Origin: Nautilus pompilius | Lineage: Eukaryota; Mollusca; Cephalopoda; Nautilida; Nautilidae | Reading direction: 5' to 3' | Assembly (NCBI GenBank): GCA_018389105.1 | Contig: JACATO010001572.1 | Span: 62,001-126,000, forward strand | Length of the DNA: 64,000 bases | In this document: positions 11,771 through 22,172 of the stretch, piece after piece | Layout of the letters: every line of letters begins with the position of its first letter | How positions within the stretch are numbered: position 1 is the stretch's first letter | Notes under the pieces: generated by a model | What the model was told of the DNA's origin: nothing | The model's database searches: none | What the model saw: the letters and a program-made list of their open reading frames with translations, nothing else | Program-made: the position numbers and the translations under genes

Positions 11771-12405
11771 GCCAAATTTATTTTGCAGAAAACAAAATTT
11801 TAAATACCATCCCTTTCTCTGTCCCTGTTTCATTTATCTCTTGAAAACAATCTTTAGTTTCGTTTCTTTCCGCGTCCCTCCAGGAGCGATTTTCCCGACA
11901 ACCCTCCTCCTCCATCACCTTCCTTTCCTGACGCGATAACTCAGAGGAAGTAGCGGAAAACCTCGGTCGGCCTCCGCCTTTTCATTAAGAAAATAACCGT
12001 TTGCGCGGAGACGTTTTTTAAAACCCCCCAGAGTGGATGGACGCACTTTTTGTCTGCCTCTCTCTCTCTCTCTCCCCCCCCTCCCCGAATGTTTCTGGTC
12101 GCTTGAAGACAAAAACTCGGTAGCATCCGGCTGCTGAAGATACGGGACAAGCCGAGATTCGGCTGGGTTTGTCAGGTCACGTGTTATTTCGCTCGAGGCC
12201 AGGCGGCTCGCGCCAGATGAATTCCTGGCTGGATGATTCGATTATATCGAGCTGAAAACGCGAAATTAAGTTGGAAAACAATTGACCGTACTAACGGAGT
12301 AGGGGTTATCTTCTACGCCTGGAAAAATGACCCGCTTGTTTGCTAGCAGACGTAAAAAACAACGAATTATTGTCCACGTGACGGTACCACCAGGGACCCG
12401 CCTCT
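11771..12405. other. Spacer with a CT run
   Basis: Unique DNA with a CT/C run at about 12059-12084. No gene is recognised. Confidence 0.4.
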
Positions 12406-12413
12406 GAGAGAGA

Positions 12414-12458
<45 letters not shown>
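12406..12458. repeat. (GA)n microsatellite
   Basis: GA dinucleotide run with one GATGGA interruption near its left edge. Confidence 0.95.
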
Positions 12459-12462
<4 letters not shown>

Positions 12463-12835
12463 TAAAGGCAAGAGAAAACCTAAAGCCTGCAATGTTTATT
12501 TATCTGACAGGAACTATTAACGGATAGAAGCTGAATGCTGGTAGGAAGCGGAAGACGAATCCTATAGGCATTACAATAGATGTGTGACATTAGCATTCTA
12601 AAGGAAGTACTAACGAATACAGTACAGCTTAAGGATTCGCATCCATTAAACTATCCGCACACAAGTCAAGTATGAAAGTAAACTAAAGTAGCAAAGTATG
12701 TTTTCCTTATTTTAACTGTGCACACCAGGTTTTAATATAAGGTATCAGCAGGTAATCCCTTTTCTCAGACGATTGACACATGTAAGCAATCAAGTAAATA
12801 GCACTGACACTGACTTGTATCGCACAGACAGTTTC
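12459..12835. other. AT-rich spacer
   Basis: No feature can be supported in this AT-rich stretch. Confidence 0.5.
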
Positions 12836-12837
12836 AA

Positions 12838-12905
12838 AGCGAGCTAATAGCAAGTCGCTAGGTAGCGTGGTCACGAGTTGAAATCTCGAAGTCGCGATAT
12901 TACAT
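12838..12905 (+). repeat. tRNA-like SINE fragment
   Basis: TAGCAAGTCGCTAGGTAGCG and then CGAGTTGAAATCTCG resemble the A and B boxes of a tRNA-derived repeat, at close to tRNA spacing. The acceptor arms do not pair, and the element looks truncated. Confidence 0.35.
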
Positions 12906-13203
12906 AAGAAAAATTAGTCTCTATATTTATGCTCAGAAAAGTAGTATTGCCTCTTTAACAAAAAAAATTTTAATGATTATACTAAAATTAATTTTGTTAT
13001 CCATGCATTTCATTTATACGCTGATGAAGATATGTACTCTCCTGCTTCAGCGAGGACAAGTAAATTGCACTCCTAGACGACATTTAATGGCAAGAATGGA
13101 GATAACGTGGAATTTTACAGGCGATTTAAAGATGTGCTTTCCTACAACGATATTCGCAGTTTTGCGTTTGCTAAACATCAAATATTCACTCAGATTCACT
13201 ATT

Positions 13204-13254
13204 TTGTGTGTGTGTGTGTGTGTTGTGTGTGTGTGTGTGGTGTGTGTGTGTGTG
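13204..13254. repeat. (TG)n microsatellite
   Basis: TG run with two single-base slips (TGTTG, TGGTG). Cys-Val and Thr-His frames across it are artefacts. Confidence 0.95.
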
Positions 13255-13382
13255 GAAAGATAATTATTTAACTGATTGCGTTTCCCCAACCAAGCGAGAA
13301 ACTGAATACAAACGTAAACTTTGTCACGGTCAGGCTGCCTGAAAGATGTAGTCAGTAGCGCCACAGGCGCAGACATCTTTAC

Positions 13383-13528
13383 TGGTAGCAAGTCAGCGCA
13401 TCGCGATCGTCAAAATTGTCTCCCCTTCGCGGGGGCGAGACGGCTTCCTCGGGCTCCCAGTGTCCAAATGCGCCGGCGTGGGCCGAGTTCTTGTGTTCCA
13501 GCTGGAACGGCAATAATGTTCCGCTCAT
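13383..13528 (-). CDS. Candidate 5' coding exon
   Basis: On the minus strand, TGTATTTTCAG just above 13545 looks like a splice acceptor. An ATG follows at 13528, and the open frame of 48 codons ends at CCA|GTAAAG (donor at 13382). The peptide begins MSGTLLPFQLEHKNSAHAG and continues with an acidic and proline-rich stretch. Codons favour C or G at the third position, unlike the AT-rich flanks. I do not recognise the protein. If real, the exon would carry the start codon after a short 5' untranslated part. Chance remains a serious alternative. Confidence 0.3.
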
Positions 13529-13559
13529 GTGTGAGTGTAAGTCTACTGAAAATACAGCT

Positions 13560-14362
13560 AAACACATAATATACCGATTAAAATTTCGGAAATGCCCACA
13601 AAACAAAAGCTTTAAGCAGATTTATATCTCTTTAGTGTCGAGAAGAAGCTGTCCAGAATTAGATGTTGCCCTTATTGCTTGCTTTTTCTTGGTTCAAAAT
13701 TCTAACCTCTCTTTATAAAGAAGAGATGAAAGCGAGGCAGCGGCCATTTTATAGTGTTTTTTTTTTAAGTAATAGCAACAACGATAAGCTGTGAGGTGAC
13801 AGGACTTTAAAAAAAACAACAACAACAACAACAAGGACGACGCAAGTTCGGTGTCGTAATCTTTCTATAGCAATTAGAAAAAAAATAGCTGGCTGACGAT
13901 TTTTTTTTTTCCCCCCTGTGTACATGTTTTCCGTCTTTTGTCTCTTCTTGAAATTTCTCTGTTTGCCAGCCGAAGAGGAAAAGCGACGAAATTTAACTGG
14001 GGAAAATACTCAAAGTCGTATCCGGTTTCAGCTCTTAAAATCTGAAGTATTAAAATTACTATTCAAAAATAAGGAATCCTGAGTTTCTTGCATTTAATCG
14101 GGTGTCAGAAATAACCGTAACGTTTTTTTTTTTTTTTTTAAATTCAAATTTACCTTCGTTATTCATTAGGCGATTAAGTGCCAATGCGAAGTGGCTGTCA
14201 ACTTGGCAGTTTGGCTGATCTCCGAATAGAGCTGGAATCCGCAGTGACGGAAACTGCAGACATTAATCAGATCAAAATAAACACGTTTTAATCTGATACC
14301 GTACATCTTGTATTTGCAAAGCCATTATTGGTGAGTTGAGACAGACTGGGGACAGAGCCATC

Positions 14363-14364
<2 letters not shown>
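13560..14364. other. AT-rich spacer with an (AAC)n run
   Basis: No gene is seen. An (AAC)n microsatellite lies at about 13815-13833, and poly-T runs lie near 13760, 13901 and 14124. Confidence 0.5.
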
Positions 14365-14438
<74 letters not shown>

Positions 14439-14443
14439 TGATG

Positions 14444-14474
<31 letters not shown>

Positions 14475-14495
14475 GAATAATAATAATAATAATAA

Positions 14496-14559
<64 letters not shown>

Positions 14560-14632
14560 GACTTTACAGACTTTCTTCCTAACTGCTTTACCAGCTATCG
14601 ATACATCGCATAATTATTATTATTATTATTAT
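14365..14632. repeat. (AAT)n array with a facing (ATT)n run
   Basis: A long AAT array (about 14365-14560) carries rare TGATGATG and AAGAAT interruptions. It is followed after 50 bp by a short (ATT)n run at 14613-14632. The two are complementary and could fold back on each other. Confidence 0.95.
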
Positions 14633-15040
14633 ATTTATTTAAAGGGAAGAATAGGGTGCCACTTTTTAAAGTTAATTCTTTGACAATAATTTAATCATTA
14701 AATAAGATATCTTTTTTTTTTTAAATAAAAAAAAAGAAGAAAGAGAGAAAGGAATTAGATTTTTAGTTCTTTGGGGAAGGGACGGTTCCTGTTTCGAAAT
14801 CCAACATTTAATTTTTTACAATTCGCCAAATATGTTAACGGACATTAAATTTATTATCCTATTTTCTACTATCAGAAGGACTTCGTGATCGCAAAGTAAT
14901 CTATTTATCGATTTTCTTTTACTAATTTCTTTCTGAATAATGTTTATTTAGTAGTTCAGAACAACGAACTGTCGGGTTTACGAGTTAAATGCCATTTACG
15001 ATTTCTTCCCTCTTTGGTTTTTTTGGTCCGAATGCAAGAT
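14633..15040. other. AT-rich spacer
   Basis: AT-rich with homopolymer runs. I see nothing to annotate. Confidence 0.5.
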
Positions 15041-15089
15041 GAAAGTTTCCGGATTGTTTTTTTTGTTTCATGTTCACCGAACGAACTAC

Positions 15090-16180
15090 GGGAGACTCGG
15101 AGCCGTGCTGTCCGTCCGGACGGAGGACCCCTCCCACCCCGAGGGTGCGGGGCCGGGGCTCCGCGAGCGCCGATTGCCAGCAGATTTGGGAAGAAGTGTC
15201 CTAATCGTCGTAATCAACGGAAAAAAATTGTTTTTTCTGTAAAATTACAGGCCGAACATTTTCCAATTTTCGGGATCTCGAGTTTCGCGACCATCCATCA
15301 CCTCGAGACACGGGGCGGGCCCCGGGAAAATTCACTTAGAGGTTCCACGCTTCGACAAAATCATATTTGCGTCCGCGGGGCGAGAACTGCTGGTTAGGGT
15401 GGTGGGGGAGGGGGGAGGGAGGGACTCGGCTCTGGCTACTTTATCTCCGCGAATTTATTTCCAGTAATTGTCGCAGGGAGGAGGGAGAAGCCGTCGGTGA
15501 GTCACTGGGCGAGGAGAACGAGCGACAGCAGCGCTCGGCGGACAGAGAGGGAGAGACAAAATCCCCGTAGCACGTCTCTGGACGTCAGCGTGCGGCGTTT
15601 AAATTGCTCTTATTGGGATATAAGGGAATCAATTCTATTACGAGTCCGGGGGGGGTCTCCTTCTGCCAGGGGGCACGTGTATGTAGGGACGAGAATTTGT
15701 CACTCTCGCACGCTCCGAGCCGTCGCTGACGAGACCCTCGCGGACTATTTCGAGGGGGGGGAGCTAACTTAGGGGAAATAATAATAATAATAATGTAGGG
15801 TGAGTGGTCGGATCAGGGGTCTTTGCACGTCCCGGGGACGAGGTGGGGGTGGGGGGGAGTATGTATATCCGAAAATAACAGGGCGATCTTCTCCAGCGGA
15901 AGTAAAATAGATTTGTTGTAGAAGAAGGGGAAAACAGGGGTCGCGCGCGCGCGCCGCCGGCTTAGACAGCTAGGGTTAAACAAACGGCCTGGGGTTTCCC
16001 CCCCCCCCCAAATCACTTTAAGAAAATTGATAGCTCTCTACGGGAGCGGCCCCTGTCCGGCCGCCGCGCGGCGCGCGCCCCCTACGCCAAATAGATTCCG
16101 AACACGTTCCCGGCCGGGCTCCCGCCCCGATAGCGGTTCCCGCGCTAAACGAACTAAAGCAGATTTTTGAATCTCCTTCC
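15090..16180. promoter_or_regulatory. CpG island
   Basis: About 1.1 kb is markedly GC- and CpG-rich, with a CGCGCGCGCG run near 15942, GCCGCGCGGCGCGCG near 16062, and several G and C homopolymers. The centre near 15595-15640 is a less GC-rich block with homeodomain-like words (AATTGCTC, ATCAATTC). A GTGAGT donor-like word follows CCGTCG at 15491. The pattern fits a CpG-island promoter or enhancer of a developmental gene. The open frames here are not recognisable. Confidence 0.45.
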
Positions 16181-16830
16181 AGGCAATCAGGGTTAGTCGT
16201 GGTGGGGCAAACAAAAAGAAGGAAAAAAATCTATGGCGGCTAACGTCGTTTCCCGTTAGAGGGCTTATGAAAAATTTAAAAAAACAACAACAACAACTAC
16301 TACTACTACTACTGTTGCTAGGGCGCCGTCGTTAATACCTGCCATTAGGGGCCCCTCGCTTGGTTTATGTTCATTTTCACGAAACGTGTTTAAAATTCCA
16401 TAAATGGAAAGTAGAACGGTTCGCCGGGGTCCGCTCCCTGCTAATTCGCGTGTCGGCTGTCAGGGCATTCTAATGGGTTTCCAAAGTAATTATACATACA
16501 TACATATGTGTGTGTGTGTGTGTGTGTGTGTGTTTTTAAACACATTTTTTCGTTGCGTTAAGCGGACTTTCAGGCGCCTCCTTAACCGTGTACGAGATCT
16601 CGCGATGGTGCGAGAAGAACTGTAGCGCATGCCGGGGAAAGAGAAATCAACAAACTTCGGTTGTTGTTGTTGTTTTCGGATGAACCCTCGCCATGCGAAA
16701 ATACCTCTGTCGAACGGATGGCGGTCGCGAGCCAGCGGCGGTCAGTGCGAGTGAATAAAAACAAGAAAGAAAAGAAAAAAAAAAACGTCTGCGAGCGTTT
16801 GGCGACGGAGCTGATCGGGTGTAATTAAAG
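16181..16830. other. Spacer with short microsatellites
   Basis: Contains an AAC/ACT trinucleotide run (about 16284-16312) and an ACAT/(TG)n run (about 16494-16533). A modestly GC-rich stretch of about 100 bp lies near 16560-16660. No gene is recognised. Confidence 0.4.
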
Positions 16831-16832
16831 TA

Positions 16833-17415
16833 CAGTCGACCCCCCGCGTAATCGCGGCCCCCGGTTATTCGCGGAATTTTCCTTAGAACCTAACTAATAA
16901 TGGTTCGTGGAAACCCCCGCATATTCGCGGAATCGCAGACATCTTCCGCGATTTTCTAAGGGCTTTTTCCGTGGCGATATATATTTTTTTCACGCTTTTT
17001 AACGCTAAATTATTAATAACAATATAATTTACTAATTTTGTAATATAAATACTAACGTAAATTCAGCAAAATATGGATATAAAATAAACGCTATTGGCTG
17101 GAGGTTTGAAAGTAGCCAATCAGAGAGCGCTATTCATTTCTCCTCGCTGCTGATTGGCTGCTGCCCACGAGGCGCTGTCTCAGGCAGATGCAGCCCAGCA
17201 GCCCCGCATCATCTCAGTTTACCGCGTGTAGCTATCTCGAGTGTTGTATTTTTTATTAAATTATTATTATATATTTACTTATTATATTTTACGTTATATT
17301 TTGACGTTTATAGGCATTTATAGGCATTTTTATGGACCACGTCCAATATTCGCGGTTTTTGACTCTTCGCGGGTGCTCAAGGGACGTAACCCCCGCGAAT
17401 ACCGGGGGACGACTG
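16833..17415. mobile_element. Non-autonomous pogo/Tigger-type DNA transposon
   Basis: The left end reads CAGTCGACCCCCCGCG. The right end, on the opposite strand, reads CAGTCGTCCCCCGGTATTCG. The dinucleotide TA flanks both sides (16831-16832 and 17416-17417), the target duplication expected of Tc1/mariner and pogo elements. The ends closely resemble the vertebrate Tigger/MER2 ends (CAGTCGTCCCTCGGTATC). TATTCGCGG-type subterminal words recur near both ends. The 583-bp interior is AT-rich and holds two ATTGGCT/CCAAT words in opposite orientation, but no transposase frame. It is a deletion derivative that would need a transposase supplied elsewhere. Confidence 0.85.
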
Positions 17416-17417
17416 TA

Positions 17418-17900
17418 TTATAGGTTATCGATTGCCGCGGGAAATCGAACTTTCCAAGAAATTGCAAGCGTTTCGGAGACCAGGTTAATCGTGGACAGAA
17501 GTGGAGCGAATCTGGAAAAATTCTAGTGCAATCGCTATTTCAAATTTAGTTAACCCTCTAACTGCAAAAATTTGTTTGTTTTTTTTAAAAAAAGACGGCA
17601 AAATCGTCTGTTGCAAGCATCGTGTTGTTTGTGAAAAATCCGGGGGGGTTGTCTTTTTTAAAAAATAAAAGTGAAATTAATAAGCGAGTTCCCGTTTAAA
17701 GGTAACTCCAGAAAGTAAAGAGTTAACAAGCGTCACGGTAGAAGCGTGATGGGAGAAGATGCTATAGATAATAATAAATGGTGCTATTTGATAACCGCCA
17801 TAAATCACAGCTCCCTCCGTGCGCAACCTCTCGGTGGAAGGTCGCAGACCCGGTAAATTTATGCATGCAAATTAGCCAAGAGGACGTTCAAGACACTTAC
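17418..17900. other. Unassigned spacer
   Basis: Unique DNA with T-rich and G-run patches near 17580-17660. No gene is recognised. Confidence 0.4.
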
Positions 17901-17962
17901 CCATTGTTCCATGGTTCAGTGACATTTGGTTGGTATTCCCTCGACTTTTCATTGGACTCCAT
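17901..17962 (-). CDS. Candidate first coding exon
   Basis: On the minus strand an ATG at 17962 opens 20 codons beginning MESNEKSREYQPNVTEPW. These end in ATGG|GTAAGTG, a strong 5' splice donor (GT at 17899-17900). An in-frame stop lies 24 bases upstream, so the ATG would be the true start unless an upstream acceptor (ATTACCAG) is used. The peptide is hydrophilic with no signal sequence and I do not recognise it. The exon is short, so the support comes mainly from the ATG-plus-donor pairing. Confidence 0.25.
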
Positions 17963-17969
17963 ACCGTAG

Positions 17970-18457
17970 TATTTGTCTGGTAATGTTCAGGTCAGAGCCC
18001 GTTACGTCCGCTGTAATATCCGCTTCTTCTTTCTGGTTTCTGTAACGACGTGACCGCCGTTCAGACACGTTGACCGGTAGGCCATTCTCTCCACGGTACG
18101 ATGCTCCCGTGCAAGATGCAAATTAGATGATAGCTGTACCGTATTCGAAAGTCACAGAGGTGCTCTGCACTACTGTATACCCACGCCTCCGAAACAATTG
18201 TCAATGTTTTAATTGTTATTAATAATAAAAACATTCTTTAAAATCTTTATTTCATCAGGCACAAAAAAAAAGAAGAAGACAACAGAGAGAGGGGGGGGAG
18301 GAAGACGGTTTCCTAAGAAGATCTACGCAGCTTCCCAGGCGATAAGCAGAATCGATATCAGGTTCCAGATGGCGCCCTGCTCTTTATGACGTAAATGATG
18401 GCGTGTGGATAACTGACAAAGTAAGAAGCAATGCGAGAAACGTGATAAGCATAAAAG
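17970..18457. other. Unassigned spacer
   Basis: Unique DNA with a G-run near 18291-18299. A GTTCCAGATGGCGCC word near 18361 is partly CTCF-like. No gene is recognised. Confidence 0.35.

Positions 18458-18529
<72 letters not shown>
18458..18529. repeat. (AAT)n microsatellite
   Basis: A pure run of about 24 AAT units. Asn, Tyr and Leu homopolymer frames across it are artefacts. Confidence 0.97.
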
Positions 18530-19045
18530 GCTTTTTGTTGTTGCCTCTATTCGCATTTACAAACCAAAGTAACACAGACATCTGGATCAGTTTAAACGTT
18601 TATCGCCACACAAAATAATGGTGGCGCCTTTGCAGTAAAATATAAGGAAATCAGAAACAGGGTCTTGCTCATATTTACACGAGAGTGCTTTGTGGGAATG
18701 TTGTGGAAACGCCCATTTCCCTTAATGACACTGGACATAAACGCATTCTCGATTCACCTTCACTGATTGAGGTAAAGAACCGAAAGATCAAATGAAAGCA
18801 CAAAATAATTGGTGTAGGCTGGTGGCATTTGATTATACGGAATATTCTTGCGAACCCGAGTTATGTGATTCGCGGTGTGATGGACTTCTGCTATCATTTA
18901 ATGTTCATTTGTAGATTTAATTACTAAATTTTAACAGAAAAAAAAACTTTTTTTTTAAAAATTTAAATGATTACTAGTCAACGACAGTCGGTGAATGTCT
19001 TTTTTCGTTTGCTTTAACAACACCGAGATCTCGCAAACGCCATAC

Positions 19046-19046
<1 letters not shown>
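18530..19046. other. AT-rich spacer
   Basis: No feature is supported apart from short A and T runs near 18938. Confidence 0.5.
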
Positions 19047-19099
<53 letters not shown>

Positions 19100-19152
19100 C
19101 GGAGAGAGCTGAGAGATGAGAGATGAGGAGAGAGGAGAGATGAAAGAGATGA

Positions 19153-19211
<59 letters not shown>

Positions 19212-19232
19212 GAGATGGAGAGAGAGAGAGAA
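19047..19232. repeat. (GA)n array with GATGA interruptions
   Basis: GA dinucleotides are broken in the centre by GAGATGAGAGATGAGGAG and AAAGAGATGAAGAGATAG words. The central words match those in the GA array near 46450-46530 closely, so the two arrays may be related. Confidence 0.93.
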
Positions 19233-19857
19233 TTTTCACTATGCTAGATCATAAAACAGTCCTTATCCGCTCTGCGCAGATCAGCGCGGCAGTTGGTGGT
19301 ACAATTCAATAGCAGCACCTGCTAAAGGCGCGGTGACAGATGCGTTCTGACCGTGACTGACCAGAGCATGGAGCCGTCAATCCGCTCGGGTCGCGGGGGC
19401 CGATTACATTCCTGTCACATCTGGCTCTTCGATGGAACCTGCCTCCGTCATAGCTACCGACGTGATCAAGCCGCGCACCTTTTACTACACTCACTTCCAC
19501 CTGTAATCAAGGTGTGTGGTCTGTCTACCCCGGTGGGACGGCGCGCGGTGGGGGGGGGAGGGTGCCTGAATGATACGTTTCTTGACCTGGAGAGACAGCT
19601 TAACCGAAAACTTCTACCGCTCCGTTTTCCCATATAAAACCCAACACAAAAAGGAAACGGCGACCTCGAGAAGGTTCCGAAATATAACGAGCCTACATAA
19701 TATTCCACTAACGTCACCATTCCTCATTATTCTGGGATTAATATTATCTTTATTATTATTGCGGGCCAGCTTCCCCCTCCGCTCACGCAGACACAGTGTC
19801 CCGCACATTCTTGCTGTAAGGAAATCGGGAACCGGAGAGTAGGAAATTAATTTTAAT

Positions 19858-20262
19858 TTAACTACAAACAGTTGGCCAATGCGGGTTAATAAAAATATCA
19901 TCCACTAAAAGAGTCGATGTTGGGGATAACTTTGCAAGACTGAAGACGCGCTCACATTTCTTTACAGCGCCCGTAACTTGCTCCGCTTCACGCTCAGGTG
20001 AAAAGGAAAGGTAATGATGGCGATTATGCATGCAGAATATTTTGTATGCGCGTGTGTCGTATACCAGTCTCAGCAGCGGAGATGGTTTCTCTCTACGTTG
20101 GCGACAGCCCTCCCCCGCCAACACACTCCATGGTAAGGGAGCTCTCAGCAACTGCCAAGAGAGGTCGCCTGTCTCGTGTGGCCACGGGGGAAGCGGAACT
20201 TCGGACGGGAAGTCTCCGCTTGGATCTCTTAATGCGGGGGAAATCGGGGGGGATGCTCTCAT
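19858..20262 (-). CDS. Small ORF, doubtful
   Basis: An ATG-initiated minus-strand frame of 134 codons is the longest such frame outside the repeats. The start, MRASPPISPALRDPSG, is proline-rich, and the C-terminal third is more hydrophobic. There is no recognised domain, signal peptide or splice support. A frame this long is expected about once by chance in 64 kb at this GC content, so it is only a candidate. Confidence 0.12.
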   Translation of the reverse strand: MRASPPISPALRDPSGDFPSEVPLPPWPHETGDLSWQLLRAPLPWSVLAGEGCRQRREKPSPLLRLVYDTRAYKIFCMHNRHHYLSFSPEREAEQVTGAVKKCERVFSLAKLSPTSTLLVDDIFINPHWPTVCS

Positions 20263-20289
20263 AAAACACGCAACTTGCCGTTAAAGCGA

Positions 20290-20385
20290 GAAGAAGCGAT
20301 TGTCAGGAAGGCGTCGCCAAACCGACTGGGAATCGAACACGGAACCTGTAGTTTAACCAGTGGACCGACCACCTGTCGCCCCCAT
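20290..20385 (-). repeat. tRNA-derived SINE-like element
   Basis: On the minus strand, GGTGGTCGGTCCACTGG is followed by GGTTCCGTGTTCGATTCCC and then CAGTCGGTTTGGCGACG. The second block is a good polymerase III B box. The paired ends of a functional tRNA are missing. It is one of several unrelated-looking tRNA-like fragments in the window. Confidence 0.5.
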
Positions 20386-21305
20386 GAAGACAATGAAAGT
20401 GGAGGCTCTGACGAAGCAGAATGGCAGAAGCCACAAATGGTAAGAGATCTCTAGTACTGTACTTTAGTAGGTTTTCACGAGCAAAACAGTTCGAACCACT
20501 GCTCGTACTAGCGTCGTCTGGGCGTGCCGTGGAATTCTTGGACCATCGTCGTATCCAAAACAGTCTTTAAGTATCCAAACATAACGAATTATCAGTTTAT
20601 CTTCAAAACTCGTCCTCCAGATGCTACTTTGCTTTTGGGTGATGTCGCCTTCGGTGGAATTCTTCCCCTCCCAGCCCCGTCTTCTCCTTCCAGCAGATTT
20701 TTAAAGCTAAAATTCCAGCGGCTCAACTTCCGGATAACGGGACAGTTTCCGTCGATGAACGTCTTCCACCTGAAGGCGGAATGCGCTTCCAACGGACGAT
20801 TAGCTGTTGTTCCCCCGACGGGAGATTAACTTCAAAAACAACTTAATGAGATGCGACAAAAGGAAGACCCCCTTTCTTCTGAGAGGCGATCGGCGCGCTG
20901 TGGTAGCGCCATCGTGCGGACTCGCAGCCGGGCTCTGTTTAGCTGTGAGGTAGCCACCTAGGGACCCTGCTTTCCGAGCTACAGTCGGTTTACCGTTTCG
21001 AAACGCTTCCAAGAGCCGAACGGACGTCTCTGGGCGGGTTTGCACTTCCCTATTATCCCTCGCATTGAATGGCAAGGGAACAAACACCACATGAAGGCAA
21101 TATGGTAATTTTACAGGTGCTCGGCAAAGAGCAAGCCCACTCCCCCACCTTTTTAAAATCCATTTCAATCAAGATGACGTCGTCTTCTCCCATTAAGTTA
21201 TGATTTGATTTTCCGACAAGCTTAGCGCCAGGATCGAACCCCAGAGGGTATTGACGTTGTTTTTGTTTTCTCTTAATATCCCTCTCAAGACGCGCATTAA
21301 CCTTT
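20386..21305. other. Unique, moderately GC-rich spacer
   Basis: Open frames of about 100 codons lie on both strands (near 20524-20829 on plus and 20800-21168 on minus). None has a recognised domain and the minus one lacks an ATG. A B-box-like GGTTCGATCCTGGCG on the minus strand near 21225-21240 may be another tRNA-like fragment. Confidence 0.25.
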
Positions 21306-21309
21306 TCCT

Positions 21310-21640
21310 ATCTACCTGCGCATTAACGAGAACTGATCGCTCCCCCCCCCCCGCTCTTCCTTCTCCTCCTCCTTCCCTCCCTCGCTGCCGCTCGCGCAAG
21401 AGCCGTTTTCAAACGTTCGATGACAAAACAGATTAGTGCCTGGCGAATTATTCGCGAGGCCAGCATATGGGAAGGGGAACCGACCATAAAGGGGCCGGGG
21501 CGCGCGCGCTCTCTCCCGACGAGTCTCTTTCCTTCATTAATGCTCCGACGGGCCGGCCCCGGTCTCGCTCCGCTGAAGCGGGCGCGGTGCATTGTCAGAA
21601 ATTATATCACACATAAGCGAGAAATAAAACTTCATTAGAT
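21310..21640. promoter_or_regulatory. GC-rich island, possible conserved non-coding element
   Basis: This compact CpG-rich block holds homeodomain-like words in a GC-rich setting: CAGATTAGTG near 21429, GGCGAATTATTCGCG near 21443 and TTCATTAATGC near 21533. An AT-rich tail with TTATCTTTATTATG follows. GGCGAATTATTCGCG carries a palindromic core. The mixture of CpG-rich sequence and AT-core sites is typical of developmental enhancers, but only cross-species comparison could confirm it. Confidence 0.3.
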
Positions 21641-21889
21641 GGAAAATCAATAAGCGTCTTTATCTTTATTATGTGTTATATATTGGCTGTAAAACGTCCT
21701 GATCCCAATTAGCCGCGCAGTCCCCCCACTCATCCCCTCACCATCACCTCCTGGCCGAGTAAATTAGGAGTCCGATAAAGAATCGCCATGGAGAGCGGTC
21801 GTCGTGGAGAGGCGCCGGCATGTGCTCTTCTGTCTGACGAAGTTAATATTGTTTGGTCAGACTCTGTTGTGAATCGAAGAGTTTGGAGA

Positions 21890-22172
21890 AGAGAGAAAGA
21901 TGGAGAGAGAGAGAGAGAGATGGAGAGAGAGAGAGATGGAGAGAGATGGAGAGAGAGAGAGATGGAGAAAGATGGAGAGAGAGAGAGAGAGATGGAGAGA
22001 TGAGAGAGAGAGAGATGGAGAGATGGAGAGAGAGAGAGAGAGAGAGAGATGGAGAAAGATGGAGAGAGAGACAGAGAGAGAGAGAGAGATGGAGAGAGGA
22101 GAGAGAGATGGAGAGAGAGAGAGATGGAGAAAGATGGAGAGAGAGAGTGTGTGTGTGTGTGTTGTGTGTGCG
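21890..22172. repeat. (GA)n/(GATGGAGA)n array ending in (GT)n
   Basis: About 260 bp of GAGAGATGGAGA words end in a short GT/GC run. Arg-Glu-rich frames on plus and Ser-Leu frames on minus are repeat artefacts. The open frame starting at ATG 21788 in good context (CGCCATGG) runs into this array and is not trusted. Confidence 0.95.

Noticed and set aside
20800..21168. 122-codon minus-strand open frame
   Set aside because: It lacks an ATG near its start, has no recognised domain and has no splice support.
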